Shown here: piece by piece, positions 40,103 through 48,941 of the stretch
Layout of the letters: every line of letters begins with the position of its first letter
How positions within the stretch are numbered: position 1 is the stretch's first letter
Origin: Hyphomicrobiaceae bacterium
GTDB taxonomy: Bacteria > Pseudomonadota > Alphaproteobacteria > Rhizobiales > Devosiaceae
DNA length: 64,000 bases
Reading direction: 5' to 3'
Assembly: GCA_020638095.1 (NCBI GenBank)
Contig: JACKJF010000005.1
Location: forward strand, 1 to 64,000
The notes under the pieces: generated by a model
Seen by the model: the letters and a program-made list of their open reading frames with translations, nothing else
What the model was told of the DNA's origin: nothing
Databases searched by the model: none
Program-made: the position numbers and the translations under genes

Positions 40103-40896
40103 AGGGCGCGCGGTTCTGGTCGTGGATCACTTTCCTTCTGGGTGCGGCCTATTTCCTTTTGCCGCTGATCGCGACGTTCGAGTTTTCGTTGAGGATGCGG
40201 CGCGGCGCCTATACGTGGGACGCCTATGCCGTCGTCTTTGCCGATCCGAATTTCCAGGCGACCTTCGGCTATTCGGCGCTGATCGGGCTTTTCACCATCA
40301 TCGTCGGGGTCATCGTGGTCGTGCCGGCGGCCTATTACGTCAGGCTGAAGCTGCCGCAGCTCCGGCCCATTCTCGAATTCCTGACGCTGATGCCGCTGAT
40401 CGTGCCACCGATCATTCTCGTCTTCGGCTATATCCGGCTCTATAATTCCTCGTCGATCCTGCCGTTCACTGGCTCGGCCCTCGGGACGGACCTGCTGCTG
40501 ATCTTCGGCTATGCAACGCTCAGCCTGCCGCTCATGTACCGCGCCGTCGATACGGGTCTCAGGGCCATCGATGTCGGAACGATCAGCGAGGCCGCGACGA
40601 TTCTCGGGGCTAGCCAGCTCACGATCATCACGCGTATCATTCTGCCCAACATCCTGATCGCCATTCTCAGCGGCGCGTTTCTGACCTTTGCCATCGTCAT
40701 GGGCGAATTCGTCATCGCGTCGCTGCTTGGCCGGCCGGCTTTCGGGCCCTATCTGCAACTGATCGGCGCCAACCGGGCCTATGAGCCGGCGGCGCTGGCG
40801 ATCATTTCCTTCATACTGACCTGGGGCGCGATGGGGCTCATCCAGTTGCTCAGCCGCTTTGCCCCGAAAACCCAACCGGCAAGGAGCGAGGCGTGA
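40099..40896 (+). CDS. ABC importer permease 2
   Basis: A 265-residue permease with about six helices and coupling loop EAATILGASQLTIITRIILP. PotC-like. The ATG at 40099 gives a 4-base overlap with permease 1, and the stop overlaps the ATPase start (GTGA). Confidence 0.92.
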   Translation: MKGARFWSWITFLLGAAYFLLPLIATFEFSLRMRRGAYTWDAYAVVFADPNFQATFGYSALIGLFTIIVGVIVVVPAAYYVRLKLPQLRPILEFLTLMPLIVPPIILVFGYIRLYNSSSILPFTGSALGTDLLLIFGYATLSLPLMYRAVDTGLRAIDVGTISEAATILGASQLTIITRIILPNILIAILSGAFLTFAIVMGEFVIASLLGRPAFGPYLQLIGANRAYEPAALAIISFILTWGAMGLIQLLSRFAPKTQPARSEA

Positions 40897-41960
40897 GCGA
40901 CGGCTTTCTGAAACTGTCGGGCATCGAAAAGAGTTTCGGCGCGACCAAAGTGGTGCATGGCGTCGACCTCGAATTCGGTGCCGGCGAGTTCGTTTCGCTG
41001 CTTGGCCCGTCCGGTTGCGGCAAGACGACGATCCTGAGGATGGTCGCCGGTTTCGAAAAGCCGAGCGCGGGACGCATTTTCCTTGGCGGCGAAGACATCA
41101 CCGACCTGTCGGCGCGGCAGCGCAATGTCGGCATGGTCTTTCAGTCCTATGCGCTGTTTCCGAACATGAATGTCGCGGCCAATGTGGGCTTCGGGCTCAA
41201 GGTCGCTGGCGCCAGCAGTGCCGACATGGCAAAGCGCGTCGATGAAATGCTCGACATTGTCGGGCTCAAGGGTTTCGAAAAGCGCTTTCCGTTCGAGCTC
41301 AGCGGTGGTCAACAACAGCGTGTCGCTCTGGCGCGTGCGCTCGCGCCGCGGCCGCGCATGCTGCTTCTCGACGAGCCGCTATCGGCCCTCGACGCGAAAA
41401 TCCGCGTGTCGCTGCGCGATCAGATCCGCGATATCCAGCGTGAACTCGGCATCGCGACGCTGTTCGTCACCCACGATCAGGAAGAGGCGCTTTCGATTTC
41501 GGACCGGATCGTGGTGATCAATGCGGGCCGGGTCGAACAGGTTGGCGTACCGCAGGACATCTACGATTCGCCGCAAACCGGATTCGTGGCGAAGTTCGTC
41601 GGATCGCTTAACGTGCTCAAGGGCGAGGTTGCCGATGCGGGCGCCAAGTCCGTTCGCCTCGGCAAAGACGTCGTCAGTCCGAAGACCTTCCCCGCGGGCG
41701 CCAAATCAGGAGACCATGTGTCCGTGGCATTCCGGCCCGAGGCCTTGTCGCTCGGCGAAGGCGGGGCGGGAGAACTGACGCTCAGCGGTACGGTCCTCTC
41801 CGTCAACTTTCTCGGGGCCATCATCCGCGTCCGGTTCGAGGCCGGCGGCATCGAGACCGAGATGGATCTTTTCAACGATCAGAGCGCGCTCATTCCGGTG
41901 CGCGGCGCCAACGTGACGGCGCATATTGCCGAGCGGTCGCTTCTGGCTCTGCCGGAATAG
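40893..41960 (+). CDS. ABC importer ATPase (PotA/FbpC-like)
   Basis: A 355-residue ATPase. Walker A GPSGCGKTT, Q-loop MVFQSYALFPNMNV, signature LSGGQQQRVALARAL, Walker B MLLLDEPLSALD, then a C-terminal TOBE-type regulatory domain (AFRPEALSLGEGGAG...). Starts at GTG overlapping permease 2. It converges on the MerR-family gene, 15 bases apart. Confidence 0.94.
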   Translation: MSDGFLKLSGIEKSFGATKVVHGVDLEFGAGEFVSLLGPSGCGKTTILRMVAGFEKPSAGRIFLGGEDITDLSARQRNVGMVFQSYALFPNMNVAANVGFGLKVAGASSADMAKRVDEMLDIVGLKGFEKRFPFELSGGQQQRVALARALAPRPRMLLLDEPLSALDAKIRVSLRDQIRDIQRELGIATLFVTHDQEEALSISDRIVVINAGRVEQVGVPQDIYDSPQTGFVAKFVGSLNVLKGEVADAGAKSVRLGKDVVSPKTFPAGAKSGDHVSVAFRPEALSLGEGGAGELTLSGTVLSVNFLGAIIRVRFEAGGIETEMDLFNDQSALIPVRGANVTAHIAERSLLALPE

Positions 41961-41975
41961 AACTTTTCGCTGGTT

Positions 41976-42392
41976 TCAGGCGCTGCGGGCGGGCTTCCGG
42001 GCGTCGGCCAGCTGGTCTTCGGCCTGCTGGCGGATTTCGCGAAGTTCGCGGATGGTCGTGGTCAGGTCGCGCTGCTGCTGCTCGAGCTTGTCGAGGCGCT
42101 GGCTCACCAGGTTGTGCAGCAGTTCGACCTGGGATTTCTGCGCCGGATCCGCATCGTATAGACCGAGATAATCCGAGATTTCCCTGAGCGAAAAACCGAG
42201 CCGCTTGCCCCGAAGGATCAGCATCAGGCGGGCGCGGTCGCGGCGCGAAAAGACACGGGTGCCGCCGACGCGGTTCGGGGCGATCAGGCCCTTGGCCTCG
42301 TAGAAGCGGATGGTGCGGGTGGAAATGGCAAATTCCCGCGCCAGCTCCGCGATGGAATAGAGCGACTTTTCGCTATTGGGCATTCTGGTCAT
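41976..42392 (-). CDS. liuR: MerR-family regulator, LiuR-like
   Basis: A 138-residue MerR-type protein: the N-terminal winged helix IAELAREFAISTRTIRFYEA is followed by LGFSLREISDYLGLYDADP and a dimerisation coiled coil (LVSQRLDKLEQQQRDLTTTI). It lacks the Cys residues of metal-sensing MerR proteins. LiuR-type regulators of this length control branched-chain amino acid and fatty-acid breakdown in proteobacteria, matching the neighbouring fad genes and the boxes between fadD and fadE. It overlaps the end of fadD by 20 bases, on the same transcript. Start is ATG 42392 or 42383. Confidence 0.82.
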   Translation of the reverse strand: MTRMPNSEKSLYSIAELAREFAISTRTIRFYEAKGLIAPNRVGGTRVFSRRDRARLMLILRGKRLGFSLREISDYLGLYDADPAQKSQVELLHNLVSQRLDKLEQQQRDLTTTIRELREIRQQAEDQLADARKPARSA

Positions 42393-44163
42393 CCGATTGT
42401 CTCGACGCGATCATCTGCGCATATTCCTCGCGCAGCTCCTTCTTAGACAGTTTGCCGATCAGCGTCTTGGGCAATTCGTCCTTGAAGATGAAATCACGCG
42501 GCATTTCGATCTTCGATATCAGTTCGGACAGAAACGATTTCATTTCCGCCGCGGTCGCGGTCATGCCCGGCTTGAGTTTGATGAAGGCGACGGGGGCTTC
42601 GCCGCGATATTCGTCCTTGACGCCGATCACGTTGACCTCGTCGACCGCATCGTGGCGCAGAAGCGCCTCCTCGATATTGCGCGGATAGACGTTAAAGCCG
42701 GAGCAGAGGATCAAATCCTTGATCCGGTCGACGAGGAACACGTAGCCGTCTTCATCGACATAACCGACATCGCCCGTGCGGAAAAAGCCGTTCGACATGG
42801 CGTCATCTGTGGCAGCCGGATTGTTGAAATAGCCGGCCATGACCTGCGCACCCTTGACGACGAGTTCACCGCGCTGGCCTGGGGGGACCTCCTTTGAGGG
42901 ATCGTCGAGATCGCGGAACTGGATGTCGGTGCCGGGTAAGGGCATGCCGATCGACATTGGCTTGGAGGGCACGCGCAGTGCGGCGCAGCAGACGACGGGC
43001 GAACATTCGGTGAGCCCGTAGCCTTCGGCAAGAAGGGCGGGCGACACTTTGGCGAAATCGATGCGGGTTTCGCCGGGCAGCGGGGCCCCGCCGGAAATGG
43101 CCAGTTCGAGCGAGGCGATCATTTCGGGCCGCGTGTGGCGGCTGTTGGCGATGGCGTGCAACAGGGTCGGTACCGAGGGCAGGATGTTCGGCCGCTTGCG
43201 CTGCATGAGCTCGTGGAACGCCTTGATGTCGAAGCGGGGCAGCATGATGGTTTCGATGCCGTTGCTCAGTGGCACGTTCATGCACACCGTCATCGCGAAG
43301 ATGTGGAAGAACGGCAGGATGGCGACGACCTTGGAGGGCGCGTAGAAAACGCCGCAGCCCCACTTGTCGATCTGGTCGACATTCGCGGCGACGTTGGCAT
43401 GGGTGAGCATGGCGCCCTTGGGCAGGCCGGTGGTGCCGCCGGTATATTGCTGAACCGCGATGTCATTGATCGGGTCGATCTCAGCCGGCGCCGGCATGAT
43501 GCCGAGGTCGATGAGTTTGTCGAACCAGCGGATGCGGTCCTTGATCGGGGAGGCGCCGATATCGGCGAGGTCGCGGCGCTTGGCGATGGTGAAGAGCGTG
43601 CGCTTGACCACGGGCAGGGCGCTCGGAAAGCTGCAAACGATCACTTTCTGGATATGGCCACGGGCAACGAGGGCTTCGGCCTTCTCGAAGACCTGGGCAA
43701 GGTCGAGCGTCACCATGATGTCGGCACCCGCGTTGCCGGCAATGTGGGACAGCTCGTCGAGCGAATAGAGCGGGTTGCAGTTGACCACGACGGCGCCGAG
43801 CAGCAGCAGCGCATAATAGGCAACCGGATAGAAGGGCGTGTTCGGCAGAAGCAGTGCCACGCGCGTGCCGTGAGTGACGTCATATTCGTTCTGCAGCGCA
43901 CCGGCGAAGGCGAGGATCTGGCGCTTGAGCGTCTTGTAGTCAGTGACGGCGCCAAGGAAGTCCATGGCCGGCGCGTCCGGCACCCGGTCGCATGCCGCAA
44001 GGACCCTTTCGTGAATGGGGGTTATGCGGATCGGCACATTCCATTTGATGCCGTCCGGGTAGTTGGCGACCCAGGGGCGATAGCCCTCGGCCGCAAACGG
44101 GATCGACAGGGTCTGTTCGGTCGCGGACCCAGCCTCGTCCGGACGCACGATGGTCACCGTCAT
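42373..44163 (-). CDS. fadD: Long-chain acyl-CoA synthetase FadD
   Basis: Activates fatty acids to acyl-CoA by way of acyl-AMP. About 596 residues. AMP-binding P-loop YTGGTTGLPKGAMLTH, EGYGLTECSPVV, and the C-terminal SGFNVYPRNIEEALL hinge are typical of class I adenylate-forming enzymes. ATG 44163 follows GGGAGG. Transcribed leftward, divergent from fadE across a spacer with two palindromic boxes. Confidence 0.95.
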   Translation of the reverse strand: MTVTIVRPDEAGSATEQTLSIPFAAEGYRPWVANYPDGIKWNVPIRITPIHERVLAACDRVPDAPAMDFLGAVTDYKTLKRQILAFAGALQNEYDVTHGTRVALLLPNTPFYPVAYYALLLLGAVVVNCNPLYSLDELSHIAGNAGADIMVTLDLAQVFEKAEALVARGHIQKVIVCSFPSALPVVKRTLFTIAKRRDLADIGASPIKDRIRWFDKLIDLGIMPAPAEIDPINDIAVQQYTGGTTGLPKGAMLTHANVAANVDQIDKWGCGVFYAPSKVVAILPFFHIFAMTVCMNVPLSNGIETIMLPRFDIKAFHELMQRKRPNILPSVPTLLHAIANSRHTRPEMIASLELAISGGAPLPGETRIDFAKVSPALLAEGYGLTECSPVVCCAALRVPSKPMSIGMPLPGTDIQFRDLDDPSKEVPPGQRGELVVKGAQVMAGYFNNPAATDDAMSNGFFRTGDVGYVDEDGYVFLVDRIKDLILCSGFNVYPRNIEEALLRHDAVDEVNVIGVKDEYRGEAPVAFIKLKPGMTATAAEMKSFLSELISKIEMPRDFIFKDELPKTLIGKLSKKELREEYAQMIASRQSDDQNAQ

Positions 44164-44212
44164 TTCAGCCGTCCTCCCACCGACGCGAAACACACGAAAC
44201 TATTTCATTGTT

Positions 44213-44228
44213 TTGACGATAGCGTCAA
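44213..44228. promoter_or_regulatory. LiuR-type operator, box 1
   Basis: TTGACGATAGCGTCAA, an imperfect inverted repeat (one unpaired position per arm), 50 bases before the fadD start. It has the form TTGACG..CGTCAA of LiuR boxes. Confidence 0.6.
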
Positions 44229-44349
44229 TTCGCTGACAGAGGTTTTGCCGGGATTCCGGGGCCTGCCGATTGCGCGACGGTCATGCGAGGTTTACCTTAT
44301 GAGTGCGTCGCGGCGGCGCGCAGGCCGACGTTAATCCGACGGTAAATGG

Positions 44350-44365
44350 TTGACGTATACGTCAA
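44350..44365. promoter_or_regulatory. LiuR-type operator, box 2
   Basis: TTGACGTATACGTCAA, a perfect 16-base palindrome, 64 bases before the fadE start. It strongly resembles the known LiuR binding consensus (TTGACGTNNACGTCAA form). Confidence 0.75.
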
Positions 44366-44428
44366 TGTGTGGCAATCGGCGTCCGGCTGTTCGCGGCAGG
44401 CATCCGGTTGGCTGAAAGGAGTTCAACC

Positions 44429-46900
44429 ATGGGCATTCTGATCTTTCTCGCTTATGCGATCGCAGTGGTGGTGCTGGCCTATTTCGTCACGCCGGCTTGG
44501 CTGTGGGCGGCGGTGTTCCTGGCGCTCGGCACAATTGCGATGCTGGTCACCGGATCGAGTGGCTGGCTGGCCTGGACTGCAGCCCTGTTCCTGCCCGTCG
44601 TGCTTGGACTTCTCTCCATTCCCGTGCTGCGTCGGCTGGTGCTGACGGGTCCGGCGCTCAATGCGGTGCGCTCGATCCTTCCCAGGGTTTCGCGCACGGA
44701 ACAGGAAGCGCTCGATGCGGGCACGGTGGGCTGGGACGCCGAAATCTTCTCGGGCCGCCCCGACTGGCAGAAGCTCATGGCGATCGGAAGCGGCAAGCTG
44801 ACGGCTGAGGAACAGGCCTTTCTCGATGGGCCGACCGAAGAACTCTGCCGGATGATCGATGACTGGGAGTTCCGGCACAACCTCGCCGACCTCTCTCCCG
44901 AGGTCTGGGACTTCATGAAGAAGAACAAGTTCTTCGGCATGCTGATTTCCAAGGAACATGGCGGGCTTGGATTTTCAGCCCAGGCGCAGTCGCAGATCGT
45001 CTCGAAGATCGGCAGCCGTTCGGGATCGGCCGGCATCACCGTGATGGTTCCGAATTCGCTCGGGCCTGGCGAACTGCTCGAGAAATACGGGACCGACGCG
45101 CAGAAGGAGAAATATCTCTCCCGGCTTGCGGACGGCCGCGAAATTCCGTGCTTTGCCCTGACCGGTCCGAATTCGGGTTCCGACGCGGCGGGCATGCGCG
45201 ATGTCGGCGTTGTGACCTATGGCAAGTTCAATGGCGAGCGCGTGCTCGGCGTGCTGCTCAATTTCGACAAGCGCTACATCACCCTTTCGCCTGTCGCGAC
45301 GCTGGCGGGGCTGGCCTTTTATCTGCACGACCCCGAAAACCACCTCGGCAAGGGCGAAGATGTCGGAATCACGCTCGCCCTCATTCCGTCCGACCATCCG
45401 GGCATGGATATCGGGCGGCGGCACTTCCCGGTGCGCCAGCCGTTCCTCAACGGTCCGGTGCGCGGCAAGGACGTCTTCATTCCGCTCGACTATCTGATCG
45501 GCGGCCAGGGCTATGCCGGGCAGGGCTGGCGGATGCTGATGGAATGTCTTTCGACAGGCCGGGCGATTTCACTGCCGGCGGTCGGTTCCGTCTCCGTCCG
45601 GCAAGTGTTGCGCGCGACTTCGGCCTATGCCCGCGTCCGGCGTCAGTTCGGTATTCCGGTTGGCCTGATGGAAGGCGTCGCCGAGCCGATGGCCCGGATG
45701 ATCAAGAGCGCCTACCGCATCGAGGCGGGGCGGCAGCTGACGGCGACGATGGTCGATGAGGGACAGAAGCCCTCCGTGGTTTCGGCGCTCCTTAAATACC
45801 GTGCGACCGAAGCAATGCGCGAAGCGCTCAACGACGCGTTCGACATTCATGGCGGACGGGCCATTCAGGAAGGTCCGCACAACTATCTGCTGAGCGGCTA
45901 TCTGCTGACTCCGGTGGCGATCACTGTCGAAGGCGCGAATATCCTCACGCGCACGCTCATCACGTTCGCGCAGGGTGTGCTTCGCGCCCATCCCTATCTT
46001 TATGCGGAAATCGCCGCCGCGCAGAACAAGGACAAGCGGGCCGGACTCATTGCCTTTGACAGGGCCTTTGCCGGCCATGTTGGTTTCATGCTCGCCAACA
46101 TCACGGGCAGCTTTTTCCAGGCGGTGACCGGTGGCGCGTTCAACAAGGCACCTGTCAGTCACGAACTGACATGGGCCTACAGGCGTTTCGACCGCTATGC
46201 GCAGAGCTTTGCGCTTCTGGCCGACTGGACGGCGGTGGTGCTGGGCGGTGAACTCAAGTCGCGCCAGGCCCTGTCCGGGCGGATGGCCGATATTCTCAGC
46301 GACCTCTATCTCTGGTCGGCGACGCTGAAGCGTTTCGAGGATGACGGCAAGCTGGCCGAAGACCGGCCGGTCGCCGAAGCGGTGGTGCGGGACGCGATCG
46401 CCTCGATCGAGAGGGCAATGGCCGAAGTGCTCGATAATTTCCCGAACCCGTTCTTCAAGTTCGCGATGCGGGCGCTGATCTTTCCGTTCGGCCACCATGC
46501 CCGGCCGGAAACGGATGCGCGCAATTATGAGCTGGTCAAGGCGATGCTGCAGCCTTCGGCCCATCGCGACCGCATGACAAGAGGCGTTTTCGTTTCCGAG
46601 GATCCGAGCGACCCGTTTGGCCTTCTCGAGGATGCGCTGCAGAAGGTCACACGCGTTGCCGAGATCGAGAAGAAGTTCATCCGGGCGCTGAAGAAGGGCG
46701 AGATCGATCGCCGGCTCGACCGCGACGCCATTACCGACGCGGTGACCAAGGGCATCCTGACGCATGAAGAGGCCGGGTTCCTGAGGCTTGCCGACGAGGC
46801 GACGGACCGCGTGGTGCAGGTCGATGAATTTGCACCCGATGCTCTGGCGCGTCAGGGCACCCTGCGCGCCTCGGGACAAAAGACCGAAGCGGCGGAATAG
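44429..46900 (+). CDS. fadE: Long acyl-CoA dehydrogenase FadE
   Basis: An 823-residue membrane-associated acyl-CoA dehydrogenase that makes trans-2-enoyl-CoA. An N-terminal hydrophobic hairpin (residues ~2-70) is followed by the FAD dehydrogenase domain (KEHGGLGFSAQAQSQIVSKI, CFALTGPNSGSDAAGM, IHGGRAIQEGP) and a C-terminal DUF1974-type extension, as in E. coli FadE (814 residues). ATG 44429 follows GAAAGGAG. First gene of a fadE-fadJ-fadI unit. Confidence 0.95.
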   Translation: MGILIFLAYAIAVVVLAYFVTPAWLWAAVFLALGTIAMLVTGSSGWLAWTAALFLPVVLGLLSIPVLRRLVLTGPALNAVRSILPRVSRTEQEALDAGTVGWDAEIFSGRPDWQKLMAIGSGKLTAEEQAFLDGPTEELCRMIDDWEFRHNLADLSPEVWDFMKKNKFFGMLISKEHGGLGFSAQAQSQIVSKIGSRSGSAGITVMVPNSLGPGELLEKYGTDAQKEKYLSRLADGREIPCFALTGPNSGSDAAGMRDVGVVTYGKFNGERVLGVLLNFDKRYITLSPVATLAGLAFYLHDPENHLGKGEDVGITLALIPSDHPGMDIGRRHFPVRQPFLNGPVRGKDVFIPLDYLIGGQGYAGQGWRMLMECLSTGRAISLPAVGSVSVRQVLRATSAYARVRRQFGIPVGLMEGVAEPMARMIKSAYRIEAGRQLTATMVDEGQKPSVVSALLKYRATEAMREALNDAFDIHGGRAIQEGPHNYLLSGYLLTPVAITVEGANILTRTLITFAQGVLRAHPYLYAEIAAAQNKDKRAGLIAFDRAFAGHVGFMLANITGSFFQAVTGGAFNKAPVSHELTWAYRRFDRYAQSFALLADWTAVVLGGELKSRQALSGRMADILSDLYLWSATLKRFEDDGKLAEDRPVAEAVVRDAIASIERAMAEVLDNFPNPFFKFAMRALIFPFGHHARPETDARNYELVKAMLQPSAHRDRMTRGVFVSEDPSDPFGLLEDALQKVTRVAEIEKKFIRALKKGEIDRRLDRDAITDAVTKGILTHEEAGFLRLADEATDRVVQVDEFAPDALARQGTLRASGQKTEAAE

Positions 46901-46930
46901 ACCGCTGGAGCGGATTTGAGGGAGATTCTC

Positions 46931-48931
46931 GTGGCGGACGCCGAACCCAAGGTTGCATCGGGGGCCAAAGACCCGATCCTGAGCAACCTCAAATTCTGGA
47001 AATTCCAGGTCGATTTCGAACGGATCGGCTGGCTGACGATCGATACGCCGGATTCGCCGGTCAATACGCTTGGCACCGCGACGATCATTGAACTTGAGAA
47101 GCTGATCGGGCGGATCGAGGAGATGGTCGCGCTCAACCAGCTGGCGGGTGTTGCCCTGCTCAGTGACAAGCCGAGCGGTTTCGTTGCCGGTGCGGACATT
47201 TCCGAGTTCGACCAGATGGCCGATCCGGCCGTCCTGCCGAACGCGCTCAAACGCACGCATGCGCTGTTCGACCGGATCGAAAGCCTCAAGGTTCCGTTCG
47301 TTTGCGGCATTCACGGGTTTGCGCTGGGGGGCGGGCTCGAGATCGCGCTCGCGTGCCACTATCGCATCGCAGTCAATGACGAGAAGACCAAGATCGGTTT
47401 TCCGGAAGTCAAGCTCGGGCTCTTCCCCGGTTTTGGCGGTACGGGCCGTTCGGTGCGCCAGGCCGGGCCGGTTCAGGCCATGCAGGCCATGCTGACCGGG
47501 CGGAATTTCTCCGCCGGCGCGGCGCGCGGCATGGGGCTCGTCGACAAGCTCGTCAGACACAAGGACCAGCTGCGCTGGGAAGCGCGCAAGGCCATCCAGA
47601 CCAACAAGCGGTCAAAGCCGGCCGGATGGACGAAGACCATCATGGGTTGGGGACCGGTGCGCAGCTATGTCGCCAACAAGCTCGAGACCGAGACCGCCAA
47701 GAAGGTCAACCGCGACCATTATCCCGCTCCGTTCTCGCTGATCGATCTTTTCCGCGAAACGGGTGATGATCCAAAGGCGATGCGGGCCGGCGAGATCGAC
47801 CGGTTCGTGCCGCTGATGGCGTCGGACACGGCGCGCAATCTCCGGCGGGTGTTCTTCCTCTCCGAAGGGCTGAAGAAGCAGGGCGTTCGCGGCAGCAAGC
47901 CCAAGTTCGGGCGCGTGCATGTGGTGGGCGCCGGGGTGATGGGTGGCGACATCGCGGCCTGGTGCGCCTATCGCGGCATGGAAGTCACGCTTCAGGACCT
48001 CGACATGGAGCGCATCAAGCCGGCACTCGACCGGGCCAAGAAGCTTTTCGCCAAGCGGCTCAGGAAGAAGACTCTGATCGACGCAGCGGTCAGCCGTCTT
48101 ATTCCGGACATTGCGGGCAACGGCATCGCCCGTGCCGACGTGATCATCGAAGCGGTGGTCGAGCGGCTCGACATCAAGCAAAAGATATTCGCCGATGCGG
48201 AGAAGCGGGCCAAGCCGACCGCGATTCTCGCGACCAATACGTCATCGATCGAACTCGAACGCATCGCTGAAGTTCTCAAGGACAAGTCAAGGCTGATCGG
48301 CCTCCACTTCTTCAATCCGGTGGCGCAGTTGCCGCTGGTCGAGGTCATCCGCTCGACGCTTAATACCGATGCGTCGATCCAGATGGGTGCCTCGTTCGCG
48401 CTTGCCATCGGCAAGTCGCCGGTCGTGGTTAAAAGCGTGCCGGGCTTCCTCGTCAATCGGGTGCTGATGCCCTACCTGCTCGGGGCGGTGCACCGGGTCG
48501 AGGACGGGGAAAGCCCTGAACTCCTCGACAAGGCCGCGGTGGCGTTCGGCATGCCGATGGGGCCGATCGAGCTCATGGACGTTGTGGGGCTCGACGTTGC
48601 CGCGAGCGTGGCCAAGGAGCTCAGCCAGCCGATCCGTGAGGGCGGCCGTGCGGCGCGGCTCATCGCTGCGGGCGATCTCGGGCGCAAGACCGGGCAGGGT
48701 TTTTACCGCTGGGTCGACGGCAAAGCGCGCAAGGGTCAGGCACCCGATCATCCCGATCTCGTGGCGCTCGGACGCGACTTGGTGAAGCCGCTGGTCGACA
48801 CATGCGAGACCTGCGTTGCGGACAGGGTCGTCGCCAGCGCCGATCTCGCGGATATCGGCGTGATCCTCGGAACCGGCTTCGCTCCGTTCCTTGGCGGACC
48901 GCTGCAGGCGCGCAAAGACGGAAAGGCGTGA
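46931..48931 (+). CDS. fadJ: Fatty-acid oxidation multifunctional protein (enoyl-CoA hydratase / 3-hydroxyacyl-CoA dehydrogenase)
   Basis: About 666 residues. N-terminal crotonase domain with oxyanion loops SGFVAGADISEFD and GGGLEIALACHYRIA; central NAD-binding 3-hydroxyacyl-CoA dehydrogenase domain (VVGAGVMGGDIAAWCAYRGM) with the catalytic His in GLHFFNPVAQLPLVEV; then two C-terminal HAD helices domains. GTG 46931 is preferred over TTG 46916 because GAGGGAG lies properly before it. Belongs to the FadB/FadJ group; FadJ is suggested by the partner thiolase. Confidence 0.93.
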   Translation: MADAEPKVASGAKDPILSNLKFWKFQVDFERIGWLTIDTPDSPVNTLGTATIIELEKLIGRIEEMVALNQLAGVALLSDKPSGFVAGADISEFDQMADPAVLPNALKRTHALFDRIESLKVPFVCGIHGFALGGGLEIALACHYRIAVNDEKTKIGFPEVKLGLFPGFGGTGRSVRQAGPVQAMQAMLTGRNFSAGAARGMGLVDKLVRHKDQLRWEARKAIQTNKRSKPAGWTKTIMGWGPVRSYVANKLETETAKKVNRDHYPAPFSLIDLFRETGDDPKAMRAGEIDRFVPLMASDTARNLRRVFFLSEGLKKQGVRGSKPKFGRVHVVGAGVMGGDIAAWCAYRGMEVTLQDLDMERIKPALDRAKKLFAKRLRKKTLIDAAVSRLIPDIAGNGIARADVIIEAVVERLDIKQKIFADAEKRAKPTAILATNTSSIELERIAEVLKDKSRLIGLHFFNPVAQLPLVEVIRSTLNTDASIQMGASFALAIGKSPVVVKSVPGFLVNRVLMPYLLGAVHRVEDGESPELLDKAAVAFGMPMGPIELMDVVGLDVAASVAKELSQPIREGGRAARLIAAGDLGRKTGQGFYRWVDGKARKGQAPDHPDLVALGRDLVKPLVDTCETCVADRVVASADLADIGVILGTGFAPFLGGPLQARKDGKA

Positions 48932-48941
48932 GGAAGAGAAG

